NCBI GenBank assembly: GCA_943736015.1
Contig: OX031064.1
Coordinates: 39,545,361-39,609,360, forward strand
Direction of reading: 5' to 3'
Length of the DNA: 64,000 nucleotides
Source: Tridacna crocea
Lineage: Eukaryota; Mollusca; Bivalvia; Cardiida; Cardiidae
Position 1 is the first letter of the stretch; the number at the start of each line of letters is the position of its first letter. This document shows positions 32,889 through 43,387 of this stretch, one piece after another. The notes below the pieces were generated by a model that was not told the origin of the DNA, ran no database searches, and was given only the letters and a program-made list of their open reading frames with translations. The position numbers and the translations under genes were made by a program.

Positions 32889-33603
32889 GAAAGGTTAGTT
32901 ACCAGCGACAGTGTATGGAAGAATGCATCAACTTAAATGGATGATTGCTTTTTATTTTGGTTCATTACATTAACTTGACTGATTTTTCAGATAAGAATAG
33001 CGAGTCTCAGTCTTGGTGCAAGGTCTTGAGTACATTTTTAAACATTAAGTTTGCAAGTATGTAGACACGACTTCAAACGGAAAGGTTTGTTACTTTAATT
33101 TTTTCAAGTAATTAAGGATACTGGGTATCTTTGAAGATGATCACTTCTTCTTTAAGAACCTTGAACTGTATGACCGAGGATGGTTTGCAGATAACCTACT
33201 TTTGTCAACAATGAGTTGAGTCAAAGCTCTCATATGAAAGGTTTGTTACGAAAGGTTTGTTACCTTATGAAAAAAAATCTGCATATTCTGGAAGCTGCAT
33301 TCTACAGGAAGATCCCTCTAAGAACGTGACGTCATTATGATAAAATACGTCATCATTTCGTGGAATTTATCATTGATTTCTGGGAAGTAAACGCCATGCT
33401 GTTTCCAACATAAACATAGCTTCTGCTTAAAGGAGGAAAATTTGTTGGTAAGTTATTTGTTTTTAATACCAAAAGTATAAATGAGAAACAAATTTGTTTA
33501 CTATTTAAAAACAGATTTACCTAAGTACAGATTTTGTTTTTAACCATTTAAAATTGAGGTTAGAATAGATAAAAGGTTCGTTACCAAAGGTAACAAACCT
33601 TTC
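32889..33603. promoter_or_regulatory. Left cluster of GAAAGGTTYGTTACC motifs
   Basis: Copies at 32889-32903 (one mismatch), 33080-33093, 33236-33249 directly followed by 33250-33264, 33571-33585, and an inverted copy at 33589-33603. The last two face each other as a palindrome around CAAAGG. One further inverted copy lies at 33931-33945 inside the predicted intron. Iterated subterminal motifs are typical transposase-binding sites. Confidence 0.8.
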
Positions 33604-33960
33604 GGATTGATGCAGAATCGTTTTTTTTATAAAAAAAACAACAACAGATTTCCAGATCTTTACCAATTATTTCTTGTTTATCATAGATGTCTATCTTAAT
33701 TATATATTTTTGCTTATATCTAATTTCAATTTACTTGCTCGGAGTTTTGTAAGATATTTCCCATCATACTTTCTTGGTATAAAGCTTGATTTTCCCCAAA
33801 TGTATAGATTGCAGCCATTTTAATTTATAATTCGAATTAAAGTGTACCGAAAATTGAAAAATAAACTAAGTGTTCACAGGTAAGTTTATGAATTTGGTGT
33901 TTTTCTATCAATAATGACCCTATATATTTTGGTAACGAACCTTTCATTAATCTATTTCAG
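33448..33960 (+). other. Predicted intron in the 5' part of the transposase gene
   Basis: GGTAAGTTATTTG donor at 33448 and a pyrimidine-rich TCTATTTCAG acceptor ending at 33960, eight bases before the chosen ATG. The open frame upstream of 33968 would then be intronic. Consensus signals only; no transcript evidence. Confidence 0.5.
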
Positions 33961-33967
33961 AGCAAAG

Positions 33968-36448
33968 ATGGTAAAATCTCGAGCTGAGATCCAACGCCAA
34001 TACAGAGAACGCCTTAAACAGAATAAAGAGGCATATGAGGGATATCTCTTGAAGGCAAGACAAAGGAAACAAAAGAATTATGTTCCAGCAGACAAGCTAT
34101 CAAGAAGAGAGAAGCTGAGAAGGAATCTAAAAAATAAAGAGTACCTTCAGAGGCATAGGCTTAAAAAGCGGCTTGTTCAAGCTGATGCCGAACTCTCAGA
34201 CGTACCAGAAACTAGTGGGTACGAAAGTGCCTCAACATCTGAGATGACACCAGGTCCTACTATTGTAAAGATGTCATTTCCAAAGCGCGGAGCTGGGGCA
34301 CGAATGAGAGTGATAAATGCTCTAAATGAAAAGAGAAATGAGTGCAAGAGATTAAAAGAGAGCTATTCAGAGCTGAAGAGAAAGTACAACACAAAGTTAA
34401 GAGCAGTACAGAGAATGAAATTGAAATTACGTGTTCATGCATCAAATACCGAAATGTCAGCAAAAGGTGCGTATATGTCTCCAAGTACCAAAACAAAACA
34501 GCAACTCATTAAAGCAGGACTAAACACAAGGCAAGTATCGATGGTAAAAAAACAACTTCTTCTCGGAAACACAGTATTAAATGAAATAGGTTCAGGTAAG
34601 GTTTCAAAGGGAGATCGCCCTATATCGGTCGTCAGATCATTTTCAAAAAAGCTTTTAAGGAAGTACAGATTAATCCGGAAGTTGAGCCAACACACTGGTA
34701 TGAGTAGAAAAACGCTTACTTTGACCGCAGCAACCAAACTGAAAAGAAGACGAGAAATTGAAAAAAACAAGGAGTCGGTAATTGAATTCTTAAGCAGAGA
34801 TGACGTTTCCAGACAGAACCCAGGTAAGAAAGATAAATTGAAATGCAGTGGAGAAACCCAGCAGACAAGAACACTAAATGACTACCTGAAAAATTTGCAC
34901 AAAAAATATTTGAGCGAAAACCCAAATGTGAAACTGTCCCTTACCTCATTCTCTAGAATTAGACCATCCTACATTAAACTCACATCTTTTACATCGAGAA
35001 GTAGCTGTTTATGTACTAAACATCAGAACATGGCATTATGCATTAAAGCACTCAGGGAAAGTGGGCTTGACATCCCCTTGAATCCGGAAACATTCATTTC
35101 GGAAGATAAGCACAAGGAAACTGTAACTGAAAACGCACCAGATAGCATCAAATATGGCCAATGGAAGAGAGTACCAGTGGAAGAAAAGGGTCGAACAAAA
35201 ATGGTCACAAAAATTGTTGAAAGCGATCTGCCTAAGCAGGAGTTTCTTCAGATCTTTGAAAAGCAAGCTGATGAGTTTGACAAACATGTCAAAAGGGTTA
35301 AACGTCAGTATGGTGAAATAAAAAGGTTAAAAGAAAGTCTAGGTATAGATGAAGTCATTCTACACATGGACTTTGCTGAGAATTATTTGTGTAAAAGTAT
35401 GGATGAGGTGCAATCAGCATACTGGTCACAAACAGCAGTCACACTTCACCCTATTGTAATTTATTTTAGAAAAGAAGGTGAATCAAATCTGAAGCATCAA
35501 AGTATTGTAATAATTTCTGATGAGTTGGGCCATAACTCAACCACAGTAAAAGCCTTTATCAATTCTGTCATACCTGAAGTCAATGCGCTCGTTCCTGACG
35601 TTAAGACGATTCACTACTGGACAGACAGTCCTACCAGTCAGTATCGTAACAAATACATTTTCCAAACCATAGCAAACCATGAAAATTTGTATGGGATGAG
35701 AGCTGTTTGGAATTTCTTCGAGGCCGGCCATGGGAAAGGCCCATGTGACGGACTTGGAGGAATTACCAAACGCCTTGCAGATGAAGCTGTCAGGACTGGC
35801 AAGACAACAATTCAAAATGCACTCGGATTTTTTCAATGGACACAGTCGTCAGCTTGCACAATGTCTAATGTCCGATTCATTTTTATTTCTTCTGATGAAT
35901 GCCAAAGCATAGCTAAAGATGACAAATGCCCTGATTTAAAAGCTGTGAGAGGTACATTGAAATTACATGCAATAGTTGGCAAGTCAAATAATTCGATCTT
36001 AGTGAGTGAAGTAAGCTGCTATTGTGACCAGTGTATTGCAGGAGATTATAGTTGTCCTCAGTGGCGGCTAGAAACACTTATGTCACCACAGCAAGGTAAA
36101 CATTTAAACAATGATAACGAATTAGAATCTGTCAATGAAACTTTCCAAAATACTGAAGAACATTTTGAGGTTGGAAATTTTGTTGCTGCCAAGTACAGCA
36201 AAAAATGGTATATAGGTCAAATTGTAGAGGTCGATGCTGAGGATGAAGAGATCGAGGTTAATTTTATGAAAAGTTCAAAAAATCTCTTTCAGTGGCCTAA
36301 AACAGAAGACAAACTATGGATAGGGTTTTCTGATGTAATCTGTAAGATACCTGAGCCATTACCAACAGGGAAAACAAAGCGTATGTTTAAACTGAATGAG
36401 TATGCTATGAATAGAATCTTGACTGCTGTCATGGAGAGTCCCTGCTAA
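33968..36448 (+). CDS. Transposase-like protein, 826 aa, unassigned DDE-type
   Basis: The start is taken at 33968 because a good acceptor splice site lies just before it and the protein becomes strongly basic there (MVKSRAEIQRQYRERLKQ). Residues 1-60 are Lys/Arg rich. About 115-155 looks coiled-coil. The middle has HMDFAENYLCKSMDE (D468), IHYWTDSPTSQYRNKY (D553) and FFEAGHGKGPCDGLGG (E585, D594), spaced as an RNase-H-like DDE/DDD catalytic core. A cysteine cluster (SCYCDQCIAGDYSC) lies near 683-696. The C-terminus, about 732-794, looks like a Tudor/chromo-type reader (GNFVAAKYSKKWYIGQIVEV). The frame is uninterrupted. It would cut and move the 5.6-kb element. Family naming (Sola-like) is inference; a host-domesticated protein is less likely because termini and duplications are intact. 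Confidence 0.8.
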   Translation: MVKSRAEIQRQYRERLKQNKEAYEGYLLKARQRKQKNYVPADKLSRREKLRRNLKNKEYLQRHRLKKRLVQADAELSDVPETSGYESASTSEMTPGPTIVKMSFPKRGAGARMRVINALNEKRNECKRLKESYSELKRKYNTKLRAVQRMKLKLRVHASNTEMSAKGAYMSPSTKTKQQLIKAGLNTRQVSMVKKQLLLGNTVLNEIGSGKVSKGDRPISVVRSFSKKLLRKYRLIRKLSQHTGMSRKTLTLTAATKLKRRREIEKNKESVIEFLSRDDVSRQNPGKKDKLKCSGETQQTRTLNDYLKNLHKKYLSENPNVKLSLTSFSRIRPSYIKLTSFTSRSSCLCTKHQNMALCIKALRESGLDIPLNPETFISEDKHKETVTENAPDSIKYGQWKRVPVEEKGRTKMVTKIVESDLPKQEFLQIFEKQADEFDKHVKRVKRQYGEIKRLKESLGIDEVILHMDFAENYLCKSMDEVQSAYWSQTAVTLHPIVIYFRKEGESNLKHQSIVIISDELGHNSTTVKAFINSVIPEVNALVPDVKTIHYWTDSPTSQYRNKYIFQTIANHENLYGMRAVWNFFEAGHGKGPCDGLGGITKRLADEAVRTGKTTIQNALGFFQWTQSSACTMSNVRFIFISSDECQSIAKDDKCPDLKAVRGTLKLHAIVGKSNNSILVSEVSCYCDQCIAGDYSCPQWRLETLMSPQQGKHLNNDNELESVNETFQNTEEHFEVGNFVAAKYSKKWYIGQIVEVDAEDEEIEVNFMKSSKNLFQWPKTEDKLWIGFSDVICKIPEPLPTGKTKRMFKLNEYAMNRILTAVMESPC

Positions 36449-36536
36449 AGTAGAATATTTGGTGAAAAAGGTGATGCACTCGTAATGTGTTGTCATATTT
36501 TTCGAAGAATCGACCTGTCTTTCATGAAGCATGGGC

Positions 36537-36559
36537 GGGGGGGGGGGGGGGTGTGGGGG
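36537..36559 (+). repeat. Poly-G run
   Basis: G-rich stretch broken by single T bases, in the 3' part of the transposon. Confidence 0.9.
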
Positions 36560-36868
36560 GAGGGTTTAGTAATACGCGCTTTCATGTAGCAGTGGAGAAA
36601 ATGGCTCTTATCATTACATTTGAGGAAAAATCAGGCCTGTTTTAGCTCCAGATTTCTCGTAACTGCTGATCATAGCAAATGAATTGCACCAGGAAGCGTT
36701 TTATTGAGTAAACGTTTAGTTTGAAAATCAAAGTAACGGTTGTCGCGTAGAAAAGTAGTCCGGTTCTGTACTAAGGATGCCCAAGATAGATAGATGTGTA
36801 TTTGTAGAATGCCATCTAATGAGCAATTTAACTTTTCTGATGAAGTTTTCTGCATTCAGACAGTTGTT

Positions 36869-37097
36869 TAGCCCATTACCACATGATCCAGAATTTTAAT
36901 GAACCCTTGAAGAGAAAGCTATGGATAACATTAGCGGAAAAGAAGAACATGCTGGTAACCAGCATATTCTTCATTTTCTATAATGTTTTCTACCCTTCGT
37001 GATACAAATTTCATCATTTAGGAAGTATAAAAATTTGACGTTTTCGATTGCTTTCAAATTTGATCAATCTAAAATTTTGTCGTATGGTAAAGGGTTA
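36869..37097 (-). repeat. Palindromic hairpin repeat, copy G
   Basis: Core GCTGGTAACCAGC near 36950-36964 with inverted ends resembling CCATTACCACATGA and GTCGTATGGTAAAGGGTTAA. It lies inside the 5.6-kb transposon, so it either inserted there or travels with it. Confidence 0.75.
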
Positions 37098-37226
37098 AAA
37101 CGGAAAGAGTGTTTCTTCTCAGCATTGATAATTCATTAATCTCTTAAAGAAATTCGTACCCGGTGCTTCAAGAAGATTGATGAATTGTCAAACAACAATT
37201 TTCAGAAGTAGATCCAATAAAAATTA

Positions 37227-37934
37227 GAAAGGTTTGTTACTTTCAGCAAAACCGAATATTTGTACATCTGTAAGGATATAGTAACAACAGGTGTTTTTCA
37301 GTCAAAATTGATCATCCATGAATTTCCTGAGACAGTTCGAATCTTCGAGAAAATTTATGAACTATCAATATGACAATTTTTGATAGTGATGAAACTTTAG
37401 AAAGGTTCGTTACCTAGAGACATCCGAATATCGGTACATCTGTCAACTTTTGGAACACGCATCAGAATGTATGTAAATGTTGCATTGCAGATGTAATGTG
37501 GTAAAATAGGTTAAACATGTTTTTTTGTACACGTTTTTTTATGAAAGGTTTGTTACGTTTGCTAGTTAGTTTGTTTATTGTAAATAATAAAACGTAAGTT
37601 CCACTGAAGATTCATAAGACCACTACTCCCTCAGGAATTGCATGAGGCTTGAGACGGGAACATGATTTATGTGGTTTCTTGTTACTAGCTTGAAAACTGT
37701 GAATTAATCAAAATGGTTTGTAAAAAATCTGAAGACAGATGATAAATCTGATTTAATTCTTTTATAAATCTTATATAAATGTTACCTTAAGGCAATGACA
37801 ATTGATGTTTTTCCATGTTTTGTGGTGGTTTTGTATCGTTTCTTTGACTTCCAGTTTTATTAGCACTGAATAAAAGGTTTCTGTTGTTAATATGTAGTCC
37901 AATTGTTTTATATACAAATTGTAACAAACCTTTC
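37227..37934. promoter_or_regulatory. Right cluster of GAAAGGTTYGTTACC motifs
   Basis: Copies at 37227-37240, 37400-37414 and 37543-37556, and an inverted copy at 37921-37934. They lie between the transposase gene and the right inverted end. I noticed no copies elsewhere in the window. Confidence 0.8.
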
Positions 37935-38389
37935 CGACGATTTCATGTAGGCTGCTTGTAACATGAGAAAAAATATGTTTCCAAACTTTGATGATGAAGA
38001 CACTTTGCAAAACATTTCTCGAAGGTTTAATATAAGTTATGTTAAAAGGAAAATGCCAATAAGCAAATGTCTATTTTCATCAAATCTACAATTTGGAATT
38101 GCAACTTTTTATTGAATTTGACCGTAATGAAGTATCAAGGCCAATGGTCCCTGCACAAGATACAAGTATTTCCATGTATGTAAAGAGTGACAAAACGGCT
38201 TAATATAATTATGCTCATCAAAAAAAGAGAAACTTGATACTGAAATTCCAGGTTAGATAACAAACACAACGTTTATGATAGACTAAACAAGGCATGGCTA
38301 AATCATTGTTACAAGATTACTGTACACATTTTAAAAACAATCATCACAGACGAACGGATGGAATCACATACAGAAGTTGCTGAATCCCA

Positions 38390-38535
38390 GAAGGATACAC
38401 TCAGGCATATCTGGTTTGGCTTCCACGAGCGTTGATTACAACTTCGCAACGACGACCCATGGAATTAATCAAGTTATAAATTACACTTTGTGAAATGTTC
38501 TTCCACTCATCCTGAAGCGCCACACCTAGCTGCTG
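38390..38535 (-). pseudogene. Tc1-like transposase, C-terminal end
   Basis: The minus strand reads LQDEWKNISQSVIYNLINSM then GRRCEVVINARGSQTRY, the standard C-terminus of this Tc1-like group in molluscs. The remainder of the gene lies beyond the LTR element at 44535-45500. Confidence 0.85.
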
Positions 38536-38539
38536 AAGT

Positions 38540-39080
38540 TGTTATGTACATACCCAGTTATTCCTAGCTTTGTTCATGTGTGTATCTATTTTTGAATGGT
38601 TTTCCCCTGTTGCTATTTTTAGAACTGGATTCTCTCTTGTGGAATATTGTGCTGGAAGTTTCCAGGCCTTTTTACAATCTGATTACTAGAAATTATGCAA
38701 CTGATTTTAACATGAATTTTCTGGAAGTTTCTCTGTTATTATAAAAGGAAAAGCTCTTTACATCTCGGCGTTCACTAGTTTATACATGATTGCCAGACTA
38801 CAGTGGGGATTATTTTGTGCTTGGATTACATTCAGTTGGATTAGGATCAGACTAGACTAAAGTGAGGATTATTTCATGTGCTTGGATTACATTCAGTTTG
38901 GATCAGGATCAGATTGGAATTAAGACTGGAATAATTTGTCTTTTGAATTTAACGTCTAAGGTATTGTTTTGTACTATTGTAATATTGTCACTGTTTATTT
39001 GATATTTTTGTTAATAAATTCTGTTCATTGTTATCGTTTGTTGCTGGCTTCTTCTTTCTAGTTACGCCTGACTCGTAACA
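38540..39080 (+). repeat. 5' LTR
   Basis: 541 bp. TATAAAAG at 38740-38747 is a likely TATA box and AATAAA at 39013-39018 a likely poly(A) signal. It has about 57 bp near 38594-38650 that are absent from the 3' LTR. Confidence 0.9.
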
Positions 39081-39085
39081 GAAAT

Positions 39086-39103
39086 TGGGGGCTCGTCCGG
39101 GAT
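39086..39103 (+). other. Primer binding site, proline-tRNA type
   Basis: TGGGGGCTCGTCCGGGAT, 18 bases, five bases after the 5' LTR. It equals the proline-tRNA primer site known from gammaretroviruses and other retroelements. Confidence 0.85.
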
Positions 39104-39106
39104 TGG

Positions 39107-39240
39107 AAAATAGACTTACGGGATTGGAAACTAGACTAACGCATTCGTTTTCCTTTTGGGATTAATCATCGATTGGAAAATAGACTGACGCATTCGTTTT
39201 CCTTTTGGGATTAACCATCGATTGGAAAATAAGACATAGA
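39107..39240 (+). repeat. Leader tandem repeats
   Basis: GATTGGAAAATAGACTGACG followed by CATTCGTTTTCCTTTTGGGA occurs in near-identical units of about 67 bp between the primer site and gag. Confidence 0.8.
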
Positions 39241-39347
39241 CGTTTGCTTTTCACAATTTAAAAAAAAATCTAATACATCCTGTTAGTCAAAATTACTAAT
39301 CAGTAATTATAATATAATTTTGTTCTTGAATCCAGCAACAAACATAC

Positions 39348-42026
39348 ATGTCTTTTGACTTAGATAAATTTACGGCTGAACCGTCTGTGGAGTTACTCAA
39401 TGTAGGTAAAAAGACTGATTTGCTTAATCTTGCTAAACACTATGAATTGTCTGAAATAAAATCTTCAATGCTTAAACATGAAATTAAGAACATTTTGGTA
39501 CAATATTTTGTTGATGAGGAGATTTTCAATGAAAATGCTCTTTCCCTGATAGTTGACGTTCAGTCAGTTTCAAGTTCGAAAAAACTTGAATTAAAATTTC
39601 AGATCAGACAATTAGAAATTCAGGAAAGAGAGAAGGAAAGAGAAAGGGAAAGAGAAAGGGAGAGAGAAGAAAGAGAAAGGGAAAGACAGAGAGAAGAAAG
39701 AGAAGAGAGAGAGAAAGAAAGAGAAAGGGAAGAGAGAGAGAAGGAGAGAGAATTTCAATTAAGAATGAGGGAAATAGAAATGCAAGAAAGAGCAAATCAG
39801 CCGAAGCAAAAGATTGAATACAATTTCGATGTTACAAAACATATTAGGCTTGTTCCTCCATTTCAAGAAAAAGAAGTTGATAAATACTTCCTACACTTTG
39901 AAAAAGTTGCAGAAAACTTAAATTGGCCAAGAGAGCACTGGACTTTGCTTCTGCAAAGTGTTTTGATAGGCAAAGCTCGTGAAATTTATACACAACTAGG
40001 TGTTGAACAATGTCATCATTATGAGACTGTTAAAGAACTTATTCTCAAAGGTTATGAGCTGGTCCCAGAAGCATATAGACAAAAATTTAGAAATTGTAAA
40101 AAAGATTCTAACCAGACTCATGTTGAATTTGCTAGAAACAAAGAACAGTTATTTGATAGATGGTGCTGTTCTAAGAAAATAGACCAAAATTATGATAAAC
40201 TAAGACAACTTATGTTAGTTGAAGAATTCAAACGTTGTATTCAATCTGATGTTAAGACATTCTTAGACGAAAAACAAGTTGAAACTTTAGAAGAAGCAGC
40301 TCGTCTGGCTGATAATTACTACCTTACACATAAAGTTTCTTTTATTAATAAACCAAAACCTACTTCCTCACATCCCCAAAATAAATCTATGTCTGGTAAT
40401 TCATCTGGCATGCCCAGTCAATCCAACACACCCAAACCCAATTCTACTAGTGAAACCAAAAGTCAATATCCCTTATCTCGACCCACTTGTAACTATTGTA
40501 AGAAACATGGTCACCTTGTTTCTGAATGTTTGAAATTAAAAAGGAAGTTAGAAAGTGATGAAACCAAACCAACAGGGCTCACCACTCTTAGACCAAGGCC
40601 ACAGTCTTCTGTTAAATCCAATACAATTGACATAGTCACAAAACCCAAGTCTGATTCTACTATGGAGATTTTTGAACCATTTATGTTGAATGGTTTTGTA
40701 TCACTTTCAGGTGATAATTGCCCACCTACCCCTATTAAAATTTTAAGAGACACAGGAGCTTCTCAATCTCTTATTTTAGCAGATATACTGCCTTTTTCTG
40801 AGAAGACTTCTTCCGGTACTAGTGTCCTTATTCAGGGTGTAGAGTGTGGAACTGTTAATATCCCTCTCCATTACGTTAATTTGTCATCAGATTTGGTTAC
40901 TGGGCTTGTGGTTATTGGTATTAAACCTTCCTTACCATTTAAAGGTGTCCATTTATTGCTAGGCAATGACTTAGCTGGAGATAAGGTTGTGGTTAATCCA
41001 CTTGTAACTGACACACTAAATATAGGTCAAACAGATGACCCTATCGAGCAGGAAATTCCTGACTTGTATCCTTCTTGTGCAGTTACCCGAGCTATGGCTA
41101 AAAAGGCCATTTTGAAAAACTCAATCTCTGACATTGACTTGATGGATACTTTTATCGGTCAATATTTTAATAATGAGATTAAAAAGTCTCTTGATCCCAG
41201 TTTGTCTGATACTCAGACATACTCGTCAATGTCTTGTCATTCATCATCACAGTCTATTGACCAAGGTCACGACACGCTGTCAAAGTCACAGCTTATCCAG
41301 GAACAGCAAACTGATCCTGAGATTTCAAAATTAATTTTTAGGGCTTTACCTGAGGATGAAATTTCACAAGTCCCAATGTGTTACTTTATAAAGAATGGGA
41401 TTCTTATGCGAAAATGGCGACCATTTGATGTCCCAGCTGATGATGAATGGGCTGTTTACCACCAAATTGTGGTTCCAAAGTCATATCGCCATGAAATACT
41501 AAGTATAGCCCATGAAAGTCCTATGTCAGGTCATCTAGGTATCAACAAGACCTATCACAAAATTATTAATCATTTTTATTGGCCTGGTCTCAAATCAGAT
41601 GTCTCGAAATATTGTAAAACTTGCCATACATGTCAAATGGTAGGTAAATCCAACCAAACCATTCCCAAAGCTCAATTACAACCTATTCCTGCTTTTGATG
41701 AACCTTTCAGTAGGATACTTATAGATTGTGTTGGTCCTTTACCTCGAACAAAGTCAGGAAATGAGTATCTTTTAACAATTATGTGTACTTCTACACGTTT
41801 TCCTGAAGCTATTCCTTTAAGGAACATAAAAACAAAGTCAATAGTCAAAGCTCTTATAAAATTTTTCACATTTGTTGGCCTTCCAAAATCAGTTCAGTCT
41901 GATCAAGGGTCAAATTTTATGTCTGGTATATTCCAACAGGTTATCCATGAATTAGGGATCAAGCAATATAGGTCATCCGCCTATCACCCTGAAAGTCAAG
42001 GTGCTTTAGAAAGATTTCACCATTAA
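39348..42026 (+). CDS. Gag-protease-integrase frame of the LTR element
   Basis: 892 codons. Residues 1-90 are Gag N-terminus. 93-150 is an almost pure Glu/Arg repeat (EREREREREE). 155-340 is a Gag core with HYETVKELILKGYELVPEAY and EFARNKEQLFDRW. A CCHC knuckle lies near 380 (CNYCKKHGHLVSEC). The protease active site DTGASQSLI is near 466. The integrase has an HHCC zinc-binding part near 721-760 (HESPMSGHLG ... CKTCHTC) and catalytic D (LIDCVGP), D (SDQGSNF) and E (GALERF), the last pair 35 residues apart. The frame stops just after the catalytic Glu because of a small deletion, so integrase is cut from its C-terminal domain. Integrase upstream of RT is the striking feature. Start chosen at the first ATG after the leader. 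Confidence 0.88.
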   Translation: MSFDLDKFTAEPSVELLNVGKKTDLLNLAKHYELSEIKSSMLKHEIKNILVQYFVDEEIFNENALSLIVDVQSVSSSKKLELKFQIRQLEIQEREKEREREREREREERERERQREEREEREKEREREEREKEREFQLRMREIEMQERANQPKQKIEYNFDVTKHIRLVPPFQEKEVDKYFLHFEKVAENLNWPREHWTLLLQSVLIGKAREIYTQLGVEQCHHYETVKELILKGYELVPEAYRQKFRNCKKDSNQTHVEFARNKEQLFDRWCCSKKIDQNYDKLRQLMLVEEFKRCIQSDVKTFLDEKQVETLEEAARLADNYYLTHKVSFINKPKPTSSHPQNKSMSGNSSGMPSQSNTPKPNSTSETKSQYPLSRPTCNYCKKHGHLVSECLKLKRKLESDETKPTGLTTLRPRPQSSVKSNTIDIVTKPKSDSTMEIFEPFMLNGFVSLSGDNCPPTPIKILRDTGASQSLILADILPFSEKTSSGTSVLIQGVECGTVNIPLHYVNLSSDLVTGLVVIGIKPSLPFKGVHLLLGNDLAGDKVVVNPLVTDTLNIGQTDDPIEQEIPDLYPSCAVTRAMAKKAILKNSISDIDLMDTFIGQYFNNEIKKSLDPSLSDTQTYSSMSCHSSSQSIDQGHDTLSKSQLIQEQQTDPEISKLIFRALPEDEISQVPMCYFIKNGILMRKWRPFDVPADDEWAVYHQIVVPKSYRHEILSIAHESPMSGHLGINKTYHKIINHFYWPGLKSDVSKYCKTCHTCQMVGKSNQTIPKAQLQPIPAFDEPFSRILIDCVGPLPRTKSGNEYLLTIMCTSTRFPEAIPLRNIKTKSIVKALIKFFTFVGLPKSVQSDQGSNFMSGIFQQVIHELGIKQYRSSAYHPESQGALERFHH

Positions 42027-42031
42027 AAAAT

Positions 42032-43387
42032 ATGATAAGATCATATTGCTTTGACACTGAAAAAGATTGGGATGAGGGCATCCATTTGTTACTATTTGCA
42101 GCCAGAGAATCCGTACAAGAGTCTCTTGGTTTCAGTCCTTTTGAATTAGTTTTTGGCCATTCTGTTCGTGGACCTTTAAAACTTTTGAAAGAGAAATTTC
42201 TTTCAAATGATGAAACACCTTTGAATTTACTGCAGTATGTTTCTGACTTCAGAAATAGACTGTCTAGGGCATGTGAGGTTGCTAGGTCTAATCTTAAAAC
42301 GTCTCAGGGCAAAATGAAAGCAAGATATGACAATCATGTTATTGATAGAAAATTTAAACCAGGTGACAAAGTCCTTGCTCTTTTGCCAATACCTGGCAGA
42401 CCTCTACAGGCAAGATATTTTGGACCCTACACTATTGACAAGAAAACAAGTGATTTAAACTATGTAATTAATACTCCAGGAGGGCGTAAAAACAAACAAA
42501 TGTGTCATATAAATATGTTAAAGGAATACTTTGACAGAGATAGCTCTATTTCAAAACCAATTACAGTTGTAAACACTGTCCCACAAGAATCAAATGTATC
42601 TGATCTTGAAGTAAATTCGGACTTTATTGATAAATCTGATCCTGGTCCATCTAAACTTGAGAATTCTGATATTTTGAGAAACCTCGACAACAAACTTTCT
42701 CACTTGGAACCATCACAACAGGAAGAGCTGAAACAGTTGATACATGAATATGAACATTTATTTCCTGATATCCCCACAAGAACAGATAAAATCTATCATG
42801 ATGTCATTGTGGAAGATTCTAAACCAATAAAGCAACATCCATATAGGATGAATCCTTTGAAACAGAAATACCTCCAAGATGAAGTAAAATACTTACTGGA
42901 AAATGACTTTATTGAATCTAGCCAGAGTAATTACAGTTCACCATGTATATTAGTACCTAAATCAAATGGAACTTATAGAATGTGTACTGACTATCGTAAA
43001 GTGAACTCTGTGACAAAAACAGACTCTTTTCCAATACCAAGAATTGATGACTGTATTGACAAAGTTGGAAATTCTAAATATGTCACCAAATTTGACCTGC
43101 TAAAAGGATTCTGGCAAGTTCCACTGACAGATAGAGCAAAAGAAGTATCAGCCTTTGCTACTCCAAACGGTCTGTACCAATACAAAGTTATGCCGTTTGG
43201 GATGAAAAATTCTTCTGCAACGTTTCAGCGGCTTATAAACAACGTTATATGTGGATTAGACGGCTGTGATACATATATTGACGACGTCATCATCTACTCA
43301 GACAGTTGGAGTGACCACCTTCAAAGAATCAGGAAGTTCTTCGACAGACTCAGTAAAGCGAAACTGACTGAATCTTGCAAAAACTGA
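42032..43387 (+). pseudogene. Integrase C-terminus plus reverse transcriptase
   Basis: 451 codons. It begins with the end of integrase (ESVQESLGFSPFELVFGHSV), then a GPY/F domain (KPGDKVLALL ... YFGPYTIDKK). From about residue 250 comes the Ty3/gypsy RT: YSSPCILVPKSNGTYRMCTD, KFDLLKGFWQVPL, KVMPFGMKNSSATFQRLIN and the catalytic YIDDVIIY near 413. A two-base loss near 43370 ends the frame before RNase H. It follows the previous frame after only five bases, so one polyprotein was broken by indels. Confidence 0.9.

Larger units (their letters stand above)
32505..38124 (+). mobile_element. 5.6-kb DNA transposon, apparently complete (Sola-like?)
   Basis: Terminal inverted repeats of 29 bp (CGGTCAAATTCAATAA then GTTGCAATTC, 27 of 29 matching) are flanked by TAAT at 32501-32504 and 38125-38128. 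Inside lie one long transposase-like gene (33968-36448) and about ten copies of GAAAGGTTYGTTACC, five or so on each side. Four-base duplications and terminal repeats of this size fit Sola. The superfamily is inferred, not shown. The intact frame suggests recent activity or selection. Confidence 0.85.

Noticed and set aside
33914-33967. The first 18 codons of the long transposase frame as its real N-terminus
   Set aside because: They overlap an inverted GAAAGGTTYGTTACC motif and a good acceptor site TCTATTTCAG; the ATG at 33968 is preferred.
39604-39795. Minus-strand Leu/Phe/Ser-rich frame that could look like a membrane protein
   Set aside because: It is the antisense of the Glu/Arg repeat in Gag.
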